64,000 nucleotides of DNA, from contig CM069432.1 of NCBI GenBank assembly GCA_035610365.1, positions 114,719,529-114,783,528 on the forward strand. Reading direction: 5' to 3'. Positions 33,881 through 44,516 of this stretch are shown in pieces. A program made the translations under genes and the position numbers. The notes below the pieces were generated by a model. The model searched no databases. It was not told where the DNA came from and saw only the letters and a list, made by a program, of their open reading frames with translations. Numbering within the stretch: the first letter of the stretch is position 1; each line of letters opens with the position of its first letter. The stretch comes from Aquatica leii. Taxonomy: Eukaryota; Arthropoda; Insecta; Coleoptera; Lampyridae.

Positions 33881-34115
33881 TCTGATCAACTTTTTTCAAT
33901 AACATTTTTCTATATTGTCAAAAATAAGGGTACTTTATTCTTGAGCAAAATTAATATTTTCTGAAATACCTCGTATACGACTGAAAAAATTTAATATCTG
34001 ATAATTGTATTTTAGATTTTAGAACATGCAGAACTTTTTATAAAGAATAACTTTTTTTCCTAAAGTTAATAATAAAAAAGTTTTCCATATGGTTCCAACT
34101 TACTGAGACATACAG
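33881..34115. repeat. Mariner right terminal inverted repeat
   Basis: About 235 bp, near-identical inverted copy of 32203-32439, followed by TA. Confidence 0.88.
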
Positions 34116-34469
34116 TATATACCGACGAAACAAATCGTAGGTCAGTTATTGCCGTAATGCGAAGACAGCAGTGTTAAGAAGATTATTCAAGTCTAAATAA
34201 ATAAGTCGTTAACGCATGTTATAAATAAATCTACGAAGTACGTGACTTTAGTGTAAACAAGTGTGTGAAGCTATCCGCGGACTTTATCTTATCTTCGTGT
34301 AAGTTATATAAATTACAGTGTAAGTGTTTTTATTAAATATTATTAGATTTAATTAGTCTGGTTAATTTAGAAGTGTACATATTTCTAGTATAAGTAAAAA
34401 TATTTTTGTGGTTTAAATAAATTAGCTTTAATAATAAAATTCGTTACAATAGTTCAGAACCGTTCAGAA

Positions 34470-34781
34470 CGATATTTAAGAAAAACACTTACACTCATTT
34501 ATATATTACAATCACTCAAAAATTAGTGTATGCAGATAACTTCTGTTTATCTCAAAATGATAGTTGTTTACATTAAAGGCACATACGCTTAAACTCCGTT
34601 ATATTTATCTTAACCACGCGTTAATCACTTATATTTTTAAACATCTTAATACTTCCGACTTTGAATAACTGACTTATGATTCCTTTAACCCGTTTTTATA
34701 TATTTCTATTATCTTCTCGAGAATTTTCTACATGCTTCGGTAAACGTTCTTGAAGTTGACAATAACTTCGCGAACGTTTCA
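34470..34781 (-). repeat. Partial Gypsy-B-family LTR, inverted relative to the neighbour
   Basis: From AAGAAAAACACTTACACT to CGAACGTTTCA this follows Gypsy-B LTR sequence in minus orientation with considerable divergence. About 100 bp of its 3' end is missing on the left. Both LTRs begin next to ATAG (CTATTTC at 34782 on this side), giving a head-out inverted pair. Confidence 0.6.
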
Positions 34782-34842
34782 CTATTTCTTAATGTAAAGT
34801 ATTAAGCAATATGCTGTTGTTTTATTAAGAACATTATTCATA

Positions 34843-34900
34843 TTTGTAGTACAATCTTCTTCCGGGTAGTCGTGAACTCGGAAAAAGATTGTACTACAAA
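34843..34900. repeat. Hairpin of ~20-bp arms
   Basis: TTTGTAGTACAATCTTCTTCCG pairs with CGGAAAAAGATTGTACTACAAA across a 15-base loop. Confidence 0.65.
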
Positions 34901-35356
34901 TGACACCGGCCGTGAAAGCCTACGGAATTTTAATGCTATTCATATTTGTTTCAAATTTTAGTGTGAACATTGACTTGCTATCTTTGTAAAGAAACGAAGT
35001 TTAAAATTCGGTAAACTGTTTATAGAACAGGGCATACTGGTTGTTTGCAAAATTTTAATTTAAGTTCTAAGGATATACCGCATCATCAAGAAAAAATGTA
35101 ATAATAGTTAGAGTGTAGTGTTCAAAACAACTGCGGTCTGTATTTATTTAATTTATTTAGCGGTTTGAACACCAAACATTATACATTGTGGTTTTTTCAA
35201 TTAAAGACTTTGTTGCGTCATAGGTGACATGGTTACATGTTGTGGGAATCGCTATGCTACGAATATAAGTTTTGTTTATATATTAATGTAAAATAAATAA
35301 AAATGTCAATTCACAATAAAAAATATTTATAAAAAAGTTGTCAATTACAATATTAA

Positions 35357-37156
35357 CACGTTCGCTACCAAATGAGTCGATATCGACTCACACGAATAAG
35401 TGCCAAGTCTACCGCGTGAGTTGAATTCGGGTCGCGACAGGTCTGGACAGGAGTTCAGTTGTGATCTTTTCGCTAAGGTAAGTCATTATAGATGTTAATA
35501 AATCCATTTATAATGAAAAAAATTGTGATATGATTTCGACTCTCATTTTTTTTGTATTAGCTTTTTATAACTAAAATAGAAATGGAATTTTTTATTTTCG
35601 TTATTTTTTTATCTTGTTATTGAATTATTAAGCTGGATAGAGTCGAAAAGGGTGAAACTAGTAATTTCAACTACTTTTTAACTTTTTTTATCTATAATAA
35701 TTGTGCTTTCACTGTCAATTTCTATTGTCTGCCTAACCTAAATTTATGACAGTAAATAGTATTTGTTATTGTTATTTTGTCTTATTGTTGTAGATGAATC
35801 GTCCTAGAAACTAATTGCTTGACGACATCTGAGATTCAAAAAATTTTGGAAAAAGAATCAGGAAATGAAGGGGATTAATCTCCTGATGTCGGCGATTATG
35901 AACCAGACGAATACGAGTAGAAGTCTGAAATTTCTGAAAGTGACGAGAACGCTGATGATGATAATGTTCTCTCTGGTTCGCCTTCTCCACCGTCTCCAGA
36001 AACATCTCCAGGTAAAAATTGGAGTAGCATAACAGCAAATTTTTTGAAAACATTTACTTTTACGGGCAATACCGGATTCAAAAATATTAATGGAGCAAAG
36101 AAATAGATGTTTACTTACTTTTTTTTGACAGTGAGATCATTCGCCTCATTTTAGACTGCACAAGGCAGGAGAAAAATATTTCGTATCTAAAAATAAACCT
36201 AGCTAATGGAAAACTGTAACAGAGTCGGAGCTGAAAAAATTTATCGCATTGTTGCTTTATTTTGGTTTAATCTCTGATCCGTCATTAAAAAAATACTGGT
36301 CGAGTGAAAGAAAATTCGTAAATCTATTCGTGCGCAGCACAATGCCTCGAAATGGGTTTGAGGAAATTTTACGCTTTATCCACTTCTCATATGAAGACAG
36401 CCGGCCAGATGATAGGCTAAATAAAGTGCGCGATTTAGTATACATTATGAACACAAATTTACAAAAATATTCCATTCCTGACGAGGACGTAGTAATAGAT
36501 GAGACCATGGTACCGTTTAGAGGTAGGTTGAAATTTCGCCAATATTTACCAGGAAAGGTACACAAATATGGAGTAAAATTGTACAAAGCTTGTGGAGCCG
36601 ATGGCTATACATACAATGTTTATTCTGGTAAAGAAGATGAAAAAAATACAGTGGAAATGCGACACAGTAATAAGATGGTGTTAGAGTTATTACAGAGTTA
36701 TCTAAACGAAGGGAGGACCTTAGTTGTTAATAACTTTTACACCGTCAATGTGTTTGAACTGCTTCAATATTCACGATTTATAAAAAACAGTTTTTTTGTT
36801 CTTTTTTCAAATTTAAATATCTTAAAAACTACAAGACTTTTCCTTGGCCCAAATATACCATTCTGTAGGTCTTACTTTACACTATGCAGTAGCCAAAGCT
36901 CAATATTCTTCTTCGTGGCCAAGCAATTAAAATATGCCATAAGAGAAGCACGTAAAAAAAATCATTAGCCACGAATTTGACTCGCGATTTTCAGTTAGCT
37001 TCTTTTCACTGAGAAACGAAATCGACTCGCAATGATCTATTACCTGAATTTTTCTGTGAGTCGATTTCGTACCACAAATATGTGATAACGCAAAAACATA
37101 AAATGGCCGCGGGCCCCAGCAACAGAAAAAATCTTATTATGGCGGTAGCGAACGTG
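35357..37156 (+). mobile_element. piggyBac-family transposon, decayed
   Basis: Inverted ends CACGTTCGCTACC (35357) and GGTAGCGAACGTG (ending 37156) are bordered by TTAA on both sides (35353-35356, 37157-37160). Subterminal repeats containing GAGTCGAT[AT]TCG lie inside both ends (35372-35395; 37015-37070). 1800 bp with a broken transposase. Confidence 0.92.
35790..36968 (+). pseudogene. piggyBac transposase, broken
   Basis: An acidic N-terminal region (about 35793-36020: EIQKILEKESGNEGD, SDENADDDNVLSGSP) contains stops and shifts. The longest open part (36249-36968, 239 codons) carries the DDE_Tnp_1_7 core: NGFEEILRFIHF, VIDETMVPFRGRLKFRQYLP with its conserved Asp, and KVHKYGVKLY. The next catalytic Asp, usually in a VVDNFYTS-type motif, reads VVNNFYTV, so Asp is replaced by Asn. 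After that the sequence leaves the family and ends without the usual Cys-rich zinc finger, so about the last third is missing. Inactive. Confidence 0.85.
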
Positions 37157-37375
37157 TTAAAAATACATTTCACTACAATATACAATTATCTATTATTTCA
37201 AGTAACATTTTGGTCCTACGAACAAATAGTACAATAATTAGAAGATTACAAATAAACGTCAAGTTTTACAAGTTTACCAGCTATTGTGGTGCTCATTCAA
37301 GCGCATTGCGGTAGATTACAATCTGTAAGTGATATTAAAATTTCTTCTATTTGTTATTTAATTTATAATTTAATC

Positions 37376-37795
37376 ATGATCGATTTAAAATCTTTAAGAC
37401 AACAACGTGGTGTTTTAAAGTCTCAATTAACACGTTTGAATAGGTATTATGAGAATTTAGTTTAATTTGATATAACTAGTAGCATTATTACTGAATTAAA
37501 TTAGCGACTAGAAAAATACGATTCATTATGGGATAGTTTCAATAAGTTACATAGAGAGCGAGTGTGAGGATGAAGAACTCAGTATTAAATTAAATGAACA
37601 AGATGTGTTTGAATCTAACTATTTTTCAATTATTTCTACAATTAAAGATTATTTAGCAATTTACAAAAATAATTTACATAACGAGGCATACTAATAATTG
37701 CATAAGGTCTAATATAAATCAATCACAATCGATTAAACTTCCTACAATTAAATATTACGACTTTTAGGAGACAATATGAAAATTGGATAGTTTCG
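37376..37795 (+). pseudogene. BEL-2 gag N-terminus
   Basis: ATG at 37376 begins MIDLKSLRQQRGVLKSQLTR, equivalent to the start of BEL-1 gag. Stops follow (TAA near 37466). At 37735-37790 LPTIK and RRQYENWIV correspond to the LPQFNGARDQWESF region of BEL-1 at 9170. The frame is interrupted at about 37795 and resumes at 41837. Confidence 0.7.
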
Positions 37796-38653
37796 CGCTT
37801 TAAAATCTACAGTTAACGTAAGCAAACAAGTGACGCGAAGGGGCGTGACTGAGGGCGCTTTAATTTTGACAGTACATTTAAAGTAAAAAGTATTTCGGCG
37901 GCAAGTTTAAATACTTTAAATTATGTAATATGCATTATAAGAAGTTTCTAATTAAATACCACTGCTCAGTAATTTCAGATAGAATAACTCATGTTACTTA
38001 TCTATTATTTTACACACTCTATAACAATGAAATCACATTTTTGGATTGCTTAAACCTAGAATTTGTAGTAACAAAGCATTAATCATCCTGCTTTCGACTT
38101 TCTAAAGAATCTGAAGACATAAAAAGAAATTTAGCGATTAAAACATTCCCAGTTTTTTTAAAAATTAGTAACAACAGACTTAAAACATACTTAAGAATGA
38201 ATTTTTCGTAAGTGCTTTTATTTATTTTCATATTTATTTCATTGTAATATTACAAAAACAGTTGATACTTATATACAGTGCTACAAAACTTGAACAATTT
38301 ACTTAGTTATACTTTAAAAAAATTACGAGATTTTAAGACAATTATGTATTACATTAAAACAGAACATAGATGTTATTAGAAAAATAATAAATTCTTAGGC
38401 AGTAATTATCCCGACACAAAACTTTGGCAGTTGCCTACGTTATACTCACCAATATTACATATTTAAAATATTAACAGTATTATACCGAAATTAAGCATTG
38501 GATTATAATAAATAACAAGATAAATGTTATGTTAACATCAATTAAGTGTTACAGTTTAACTATTCTACTGCAAGACTTTATGCGATTTTTTCTCTTTGAC
38601 CACCTCAATAGTTATTTACGAACCAAGTTCGGGAAGAAGTTTTTCCTACATGA

Positions 38654-38702
38654 GCGCATTTAAAGCACGAGCGAACGAAGTGAGGGAGTGCTTTAATAGC
38701 GC
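38654..38702. repeat. Palindrome with GAGCGAACGAAGTGAG loop
   Basis: GCGCATTTAAAGCAC pairs with GTGCTTTAATAGCGC around a CpG-rich centre, similar in style to 17023-17104. Confidence 0.55.
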
Positions 38703-39038
38703 GAATGCTAGAATGATTTTCCCACAAGAGGTTTGTACATAATTTTTTGTAACGAGCAAATATTTCCTTTGATAAGCAGAAGCAATCATTTTATATTAAT
38801 GTTAAATTTTGATATAGTCACCTTGATGAAAAGTGTAGAGTGCTATGAATTAACATTTTATGTCTAAAGTGTTTGTGCTGATCATATTTTGTATACTTTG
38901 TATTGCTTTTTTAAGTTTACTTCTTGTTTTTATTAATAAAAAACACTGGGAAAACGGTTTTTAACAATTACAAATTATAATTGCATTACAATATTATTGT
39001 TTAAATGTCTGTAAATGCCAGCGTTTTTTGTAATTTTT

Positions 39039-39194
39039 CCCGCACTCGTGCGGGAATAGTATATTAAAACACAAGTTACAGAATGAACGCGCTTCAAGCA
39101 CGAGACCGGGTTTCACACACGAGCCGCGCAGCGGTGAGTTTATGAAGCGGTCGAGTGATTGAAACGTATTCTATGACGTGTGTTTTATACTATT
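39039..39194. repeat. Compound CpG-rich palindrome
   Basis: CCCGCACTCGTGCGGG is a tight hairpin (about 39040-39055). Beyond it, arms 39057-39109 (ATTAAAACACAAGTTACAGA...) and 39148-39194 (...TCTATGACGTGTGTTTTAT) pair at roughly 75%, around CACGAG/GCGCAGCGG-rich sequence. Confidence 0.5.
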
Positions 39195-39508
39195 TTCTCT
39201 ATTTTGATACAATAATTAATATTTTTCGTATAATTTTAATTTTAAAACAACATTGGGAAACTTTATTATTTTATTGAATTGGCAACACTTACACTTTGAC
39301 ATATTGAAATTTATGTGTTAACCTAAAATCATACGAAATTATCTCTTTATACCTTTATAAGTAAATAAATTTGAATTAATAAAACGTGTTTATTTTATTT
39401 TGGCGTCAAAATTGGAATTTCAATTGTTCAATTCCAATAATTTTGATTTCTTTTTCATGTAACGTCAACTTACGATGCAGAGATACCAACTTTGAAAAAA
39501 CTAACATT

Positions 39509-39554
39509 ACTAAAATTCGTGTAAGAATTTGCTTATTCTTACACGGATTTTAGT
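39509..39554. repeat. 20-bp-arm hairpin
   Basis: ACTAAAATTCGTGTAAGAAT and ATTCTTACACGGATTTTAGT pair with a single mismatch across six bases. Confidence 0.7.
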
Positions 39555-39696
39555 GTAAGAATGGCTAATTCTCATGTCGAAATAGAGAATAACAATTTCC
39601 TGATTGGTTACACACGTATGTAAAACTTCACTTCCCAGGCGGCGAGTACAAAAAAATATTTATGTATTCACAAATTGAAAACTAATTAAATAAAGG

Positions 39697-41087
39697 TTAA
39701 CTGCTGTGATCTTCTTCATCACTACTGTCTTCATCTGATGAACCAGTGTTCGCTCTAAAAGACATGCTTTCCACTGTTTCATTCAACAGGCCATCACGTT
39801 CCCACATATCGTCAGCTAAACGGTTAACATGTTGACAATGTTTATTCCAATCAGATTGAGTAACTTCAGAAAATGCATTTCTTACAAAATTTTCTATTTC
39901 TGCATTACTGTGAGTGACATTGTTCATTTCTACTTTATGTTTTACCAAACTCCAAATTAATTCAATAGAATTCAGGTCACAATGATAAGGTGGCAAACGT
40001 AACACAGTGTGTCCATGTTTCTTTAGTAATTCATCAACTACATAAGATTTGGCGATGTTACGTTGTTTCACCAAACATAGTAATTCAGCTTTTCTTATAT
40101 CATTAATAGTTGATATACCATTAGATTCCAACCATTCTCTAATGACCATTTTTATTGTACCTTGATTTGGTGGTTTGTTTATTTGTACGCTATGATATGG
40201 TGCGTTATCCATAACAACAATACCGTTACGAGGCAAATTTGAAATTAGCTGCGTTTCCATCAATTGCATAAAATTATTATGTTTCATATCATCATGGTAG
40301 GCGCCAGATTTACTTTTTGATTTAAAAATTAATAGTCCATTCTTCACAAATCCATAAGATCTAACTGCATAAACAATTATATATCTTTGTACAGCTTTGC
40401 CTGTGTGATACACACCAGGTTCGTTTTCTGATTGCCAGCATTTACTAACCCCGTATGACTGACGTATGTATGTTTCATCTAAATACGTAATAGGTTTTTT
40501 TCTTTTCTCCTAGAGCATCGTTTTCTCGTAACTTTCTTAAATAGCGACATCTCCAAGCTACAACGTCATGACGTTCCATTAACAAATTCCTTTTATTGTG
40601 ACATTTTCTGTATTTAAACCCAATTTGATGTAACGATTTTCTTAGGGTATCTGTTCTACCACAGTAGTCAACTTTCTCCTGCATTTTCTGAACTGGAATC
40701 TTCAACGTTGGAACCTTTTTGTCTACGGTATAAATTTCATGAATGCTTCTTTTTAAGATGCCTAAATCAGCATTGTCCAGAACAATTTTATTGGAACCAC
40801 CACTTTTTTGTTTTTTTGAGGGAGATTTTAGTACTCCATGCTTAGTTTGCAAAACTTCATTCCTAATTAAAACATTTTTTATTTACATATTTTAAATATT
40901 TATAAACTTACCTTATTTGTTTTATAAACTTCGGTGATTTCCCAGTGGCTGCTGCAGCTAATTCAGTAGCTTTGTCTAAAGGAAATGACCACACACCTGC
41001 TGCTTTTTGCTTGCCGAAGAACTATACAACAGTTAAAATGATATTTCGAGCTTCGGCATGAACTGTTTTTCTTGATTTATTTTCCAT
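39697..41087 (-). pseudogene. Intron-containing Tc1-like transposase with DD81E spacing, broken
   Basis: Exon 1 (41087-40912) starts MENKSRKTVHAEARNI; a 49-bp GT-AG intron (40911-40863) joins it in frame to exon 2. Exon 1 has a TAG at 41034-41032, and exon 2 a one-base shift near 40497 in an A-rich run. The catalytic residues survive: Asp in ITYLDETYI, Asp in VVMDNAPYHS and Glu in DLNSIELIW. I count 81 residues between the last two, far more than the 34-41 of common Tc1/mariner groups but close to DD82E (Sailor-like) elements. The C-terminus is acidic (GSSDEDSSDEEDHSS). Terminal repeats were not resolved. Confidence 0.75.
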
Positions 41088-41234
41088 GTTATTCTAAAAA
41101 AACAAAAAGCTATAACTAAGTGATATTCTTCAAACTAATTAATATTATTCAAATTGAATTATGATTGACGTTAATGTATTAAACGAAATAAAACCCAGGG
41201 TAAAAACACACAGTTTTGATAATGAGGTTATGTA

Positions 41235-41553
41235 AAGGTGCATTTATGCAGATCAATTTAACTTTTAGCACTTTATAAAAGTAGTACCCATTTATGCAAA
41301 CACACTTCCAAATCCGCGTTGGTTACACATTAATATATGTGGATATAGTTAAATTCGTTACATTTTAGTGTTTAATAACAAATTACGGAAGTTTTAGCGC
41401 ACATACTTCGAGTTGCGTGTGAGAATGCGCAATGCAAAGATAATGTAAGGAGCAATGTGAATTAAATTTATAATTTAGTTAATTAGGGATCCGTAGTTTA
41501 ACTGGTTAAATGTTAAATGATAAATATTAATTTGGTCTGCATAAATTTACCTT
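41235..41553. mobile_element. Small TA-flanked MITE
   Basis: Ends AAGGTGCATTTATGCAGA and TCTGCATAAATTTACCTT are inverted repeats of about 28 bp with a few mismatches, flanked by TA. 319 bp, no coding sequence. Confidence 0.65.
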
Positions 41554-41836
41554 TAAGATTGTAATAATTTAGAATAAGTGTCATATGGTGTTATATTTGG
41601 TATTATGTACTTACCGATTTATCAAAAAATTCACAACAGTAAGAGTTTTGAAAAAAAAACTATTTAATAAAGATGAATAAGATCCAAATATGAATAACAC
41701 AACTTGTAAACGACAAAACGAGTACAAATTAAAAGTTTTGTTAAGGAAGGTACTTGCTATGATTGCATAATTGTGATTGGTCGATTGTTTTGCCACCAGA
41801 AATTTTAAAATTTAGTTCACATATTTTCCGGGGGTA

Positions 41837-42764
41837 ATGTTTGCTTCGGCGCTCGTTAATGATAGTGTAGATATTTCAGACATTCAAAAATTTTATTACT
41901 TAAAATCTTCATTAGAAGGTAACGCATCTGAAATAATAGAATGAATAGAAGTTTCCGCTGTTAATTACCCTATTACCTAGCAATTATTATGTAATAGATA
42001 TGAAAATAAGAAGTTAATAATGTATAACTTATTAAAAGCAATTTTTGAATTTCCTAGTATTAATAAAGAATCTGCTAGTGAACTTGTGCGATACTGTAAC
42101 AAAAAATTTACGATCTCTAACAGCTTTAGGTCGAGCTAGTGAGGATTGGGAAGACATCATAATTTTTATAATTACAAGTAAACTAGACAAGTGTACATTG
42201 CGTGAGTGGGAATCGATTCAATACGCTGATGAATTTTCTACTACAAAAGAAATGTATCAATTTTTAGATAAAAATGCAAACTTTTAGAAAAAAATAATTT
42301 TATAAACTATTTGGGTGCTAGTTCCAAAAAATTTTGTAGTATAAAAAAAACTGTATATGCTAGTATCAATAATTCTACAAGTTGCTATTACTGTAAAAAT
42401 ACTCATGTTATTTATAAGTGCCCAGTGCCTAGTGCACGAATAGCAAGTACAAAAAAAGAGGAGTATGTATTAATTGTTTACGCTCATATCATAAAAAAAC
42501 AGAATGTACTTACTCAAATTGTAAAATCATAACACTTTACTACATTGCAATAAAACTATAAATCAAAATTTGAATACTAACGCATCTCGAACAATAGAAC
42601 TGGAAGAATTATTGACCAATGCACATTCAATTAAAAATAATACACAAGTACTCCTTTGTACTACTAATATTTTAATAAAAACTGAAAATCAAATGTATGA
42701 GTGTCTTTATGCAATAAATTAGGATTGAAAACAAATAAAGTTAATTATTCTATTAGTAGTGTAG
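41837..42764 (+). pseudogene. BEL-2 gag, zinc knuckle and protease start
   Basis: Fragments collinear with BEL-1: SDIQKFYYLKSSLEGNAS (41871) equals BEL-1 SNIQKLNYLRSCLKNDAL; LVRYCNKKFTISNSFRS and LDKCTLREWESIQ continue the gag domain in shifted frames (42045-42287). A Cys-rich stretch CYYCKNTHVIYKCP (42385) is the zinc-knuckle region. At 42640-42750 TQVLLCTTN and LGLKTNKVNYSIS match the protease flank. Several frameshifts and stops. Interrupted at 42764 by a solo LTR. Confidence 0.78.
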
Positions 42765-43404
42765 TGTAACGTTTCCATTTTTTCGATTGAATACTTTTGA
42801 TTTAATTTATCATTTTTGGAGTCTCTGCGTGCGCAAATCGCTGATGCACATTACTCATGCGTGATTCGTAGCCATATTGTTTTAAAGCATCTTCCGTTAA
42901 ACTTCCAAAAGAAGCAGACGTTCCTGACAATAGAAAGTAAATCCGGAAGATTTCCAATTATTGCGTAATTCATTTAAGTCACATGATGACCACGCTCCAT
43001 GCGCTGAAATTACGAACAGCAACAAGTGGTAGCTAACCTTTAATAACACGTATGTACCTAAATAACTTAATTAAGTGTTAGTTTTAAGATTTGTTTATCT
43101 GTTTTTTTTTTGGTTTCAATATTTAACCATTATAAATTTAATATAAAAAACATTGTGGCGTCCAAAGTATATTTCAAATTATATTCCAAATTATATTTCA
43201 AATTAGAATTGTAAATATTAGTGTACGAGTAGAATACCCAGACCCTGATTATAATTAGTAATAATTCTCATCGCTCTAATTTAATGTTTGTGTGTTTATA
43301 CGTCAATAAAACCATAAGAGCTAGCACGGTGCATTATTTGTATTATTTAAATTATGAATACGTTATAAAATAGCAACGATAACTGTTTGTTGAAAGTAGT
43401 TACA
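42765..43404. repeat. Solo LTR with GTAG duplication
   Basis: Ends TGTAACG and GTTACA are mutually inverted. Flanks are GTAG at 42761-42764 and 43405-43408. Removing 640 bp plus one GTAG joins BEL-2 codons in frame (ISSV to GKAML). Family unidentified; the 4-bp duplication suits Gypsy. AATAAAACC near 43310 is a plausible polyadenylation signal. Confidence 0.82.
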
Positions 43405-44516
43405 GTAGGTAAAGCAATGCTTAAAACTGCTGATCAAGTTAAAATTGAAATTAAATCAGTTTACAATAATTATTCTAGTGTTGTAAACTGTTTGGTCATA
43501 GAAACTGTTACTGAAAATTTACTAACTTATACGTTTGACATATCAAATTTTGATATAATTAAAAATATAAAATTGGCTGACCCACATTTTAATCAAAGTC
43601 GTCCAATTGACATGTTATTAGATGTGACAGTATTTTATAACCTTATATAAGAATATTCTATTAGTAATAAAATTGTTAGTAATTTAAACGTCGACAATTG
43701 ATTAAATAATATGATTGCCGACTTATAAAAATTGATAATTTTAATGACGATTCTTTAAAAATGACTAAAGACGAACAATATGTCGAAAATCATTATGTAG
43801 AACACTACGATCGCGATTTTTCTGGCAGAATAATAGTTTCAATTCCGTTTCATGATAATTTAACATTTTTGATCCATTCTAAAATAAGTTCATTAAATCG
43901 ATTCTACGTCTTAGAAAAAATATTAGGCAAAAATCAAACTTTGAAAATTGAATATGATAAATTTATGCAAGAATATATCCATTTTAGACATATGAATGAA
44001 TGTGAAAATGAATAGTGTAATCAATCGAGATATTATTTGCCTCATTATCCTATAATTAAAACTGACAGTTTAACCACTAAGCTACGAGTGGTATTTGACA
44101 TTTTAATGAAAACTAGTACGGGTACTCTTTAAATGATGTTTAATATACGGGACGTAATTTGTAATTTGATTTAATATCGATTTTTTTGCGGTTTTGACAA
44201 TATTCGTATGTTCTTACAGCATACATATTGAAAATGTATATTCAATTATTAGTAGAAGAATCACAAACACATTATCAAAAAATGTTTTGTTTTAATTGTT
44301 AAGACATATTAAAATGTTACAAACTGAATACCGTAACATATGGTACATCCTTATCACCATTTTTAGCTTTAAGATCGTTAAAACAAATAGGTTTAGAAAA
44401 TCAATCACAATCGCCATTGGTATTGAAAGATTTTTATATGGACGATTTATTTACCGGAGCAGAAAATTTAGAGAGTTTGATTAAATTACAGCATGATATC
44501 TTTAATATAAGATAAG
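43405..44516 (+). pseudogene. BEL-2 protease to reverse transcriptase
   Basis: 43408-43650 reads KIEIKSVYNN, NCLVIETVTENL and IKLADPHFNQSRPIDMLL, equal to BEL-1 IKLADDTFNISSPIDMLI. 43761-44015 gives FSGRIIVSIPFHDNL and KFMQEYIHFRHM. RT remnants follow: LRVVFDI (44090), YSYVLTAYI (44205), LNTVTYGTS (44325) and DFYMDDLFTGAENLE (44431), the YMDD active site. Frames change repeatedly. Interrupted near 44516 by a LINE. Confidence 0.78.

Larger units (their letters stand above)
32203..34115 (-). mobile_element. Near-intact Tc1/mariner element with long terminal repeats
   Basis: The 1913-bp element is bounded by CAGTATGTCTCAG and CTGAGACATACAG with TA on both sides (32201-32202 and 34116-34117). 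Terminal inverted repeats run about 237 and 235 bp with only a few differences by eye. The single transposase ORF is uninterrupted. Long repeats of this kind are known in some Tc1-like lineages such as Minos. The element may be recently active. Confidence 0.93.
32086..34448 (+). repeat. Gypsy-B-family solo LTR interrupted by a mariner
   Basis: Starts TGAAACGTTCGAGAAG and ends AAATTCGTTACA, flanked by ATAG (32082-32085 and 34449-34452). Removing the mariner and one TA leaves about 448 bp, close to the 472/483-bp LTRs of Gypsy-B at 48558-54876, to which it is related in opposite orientation. No internal retrotransposon sequence adjoins, so it is a recombined solo LTR. Confidence 0.8.
37796..39696. 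other. Inserted block without recognised gene, rich in hairpins
   Basis: First half of the ~4-kb insertion inside BEL-2 gag. No coding similarity recognised. It contains three hairpin structures described separately. I could not find matching outer inverted repeats, so the insertion may be composite. Confidence 0.45.
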
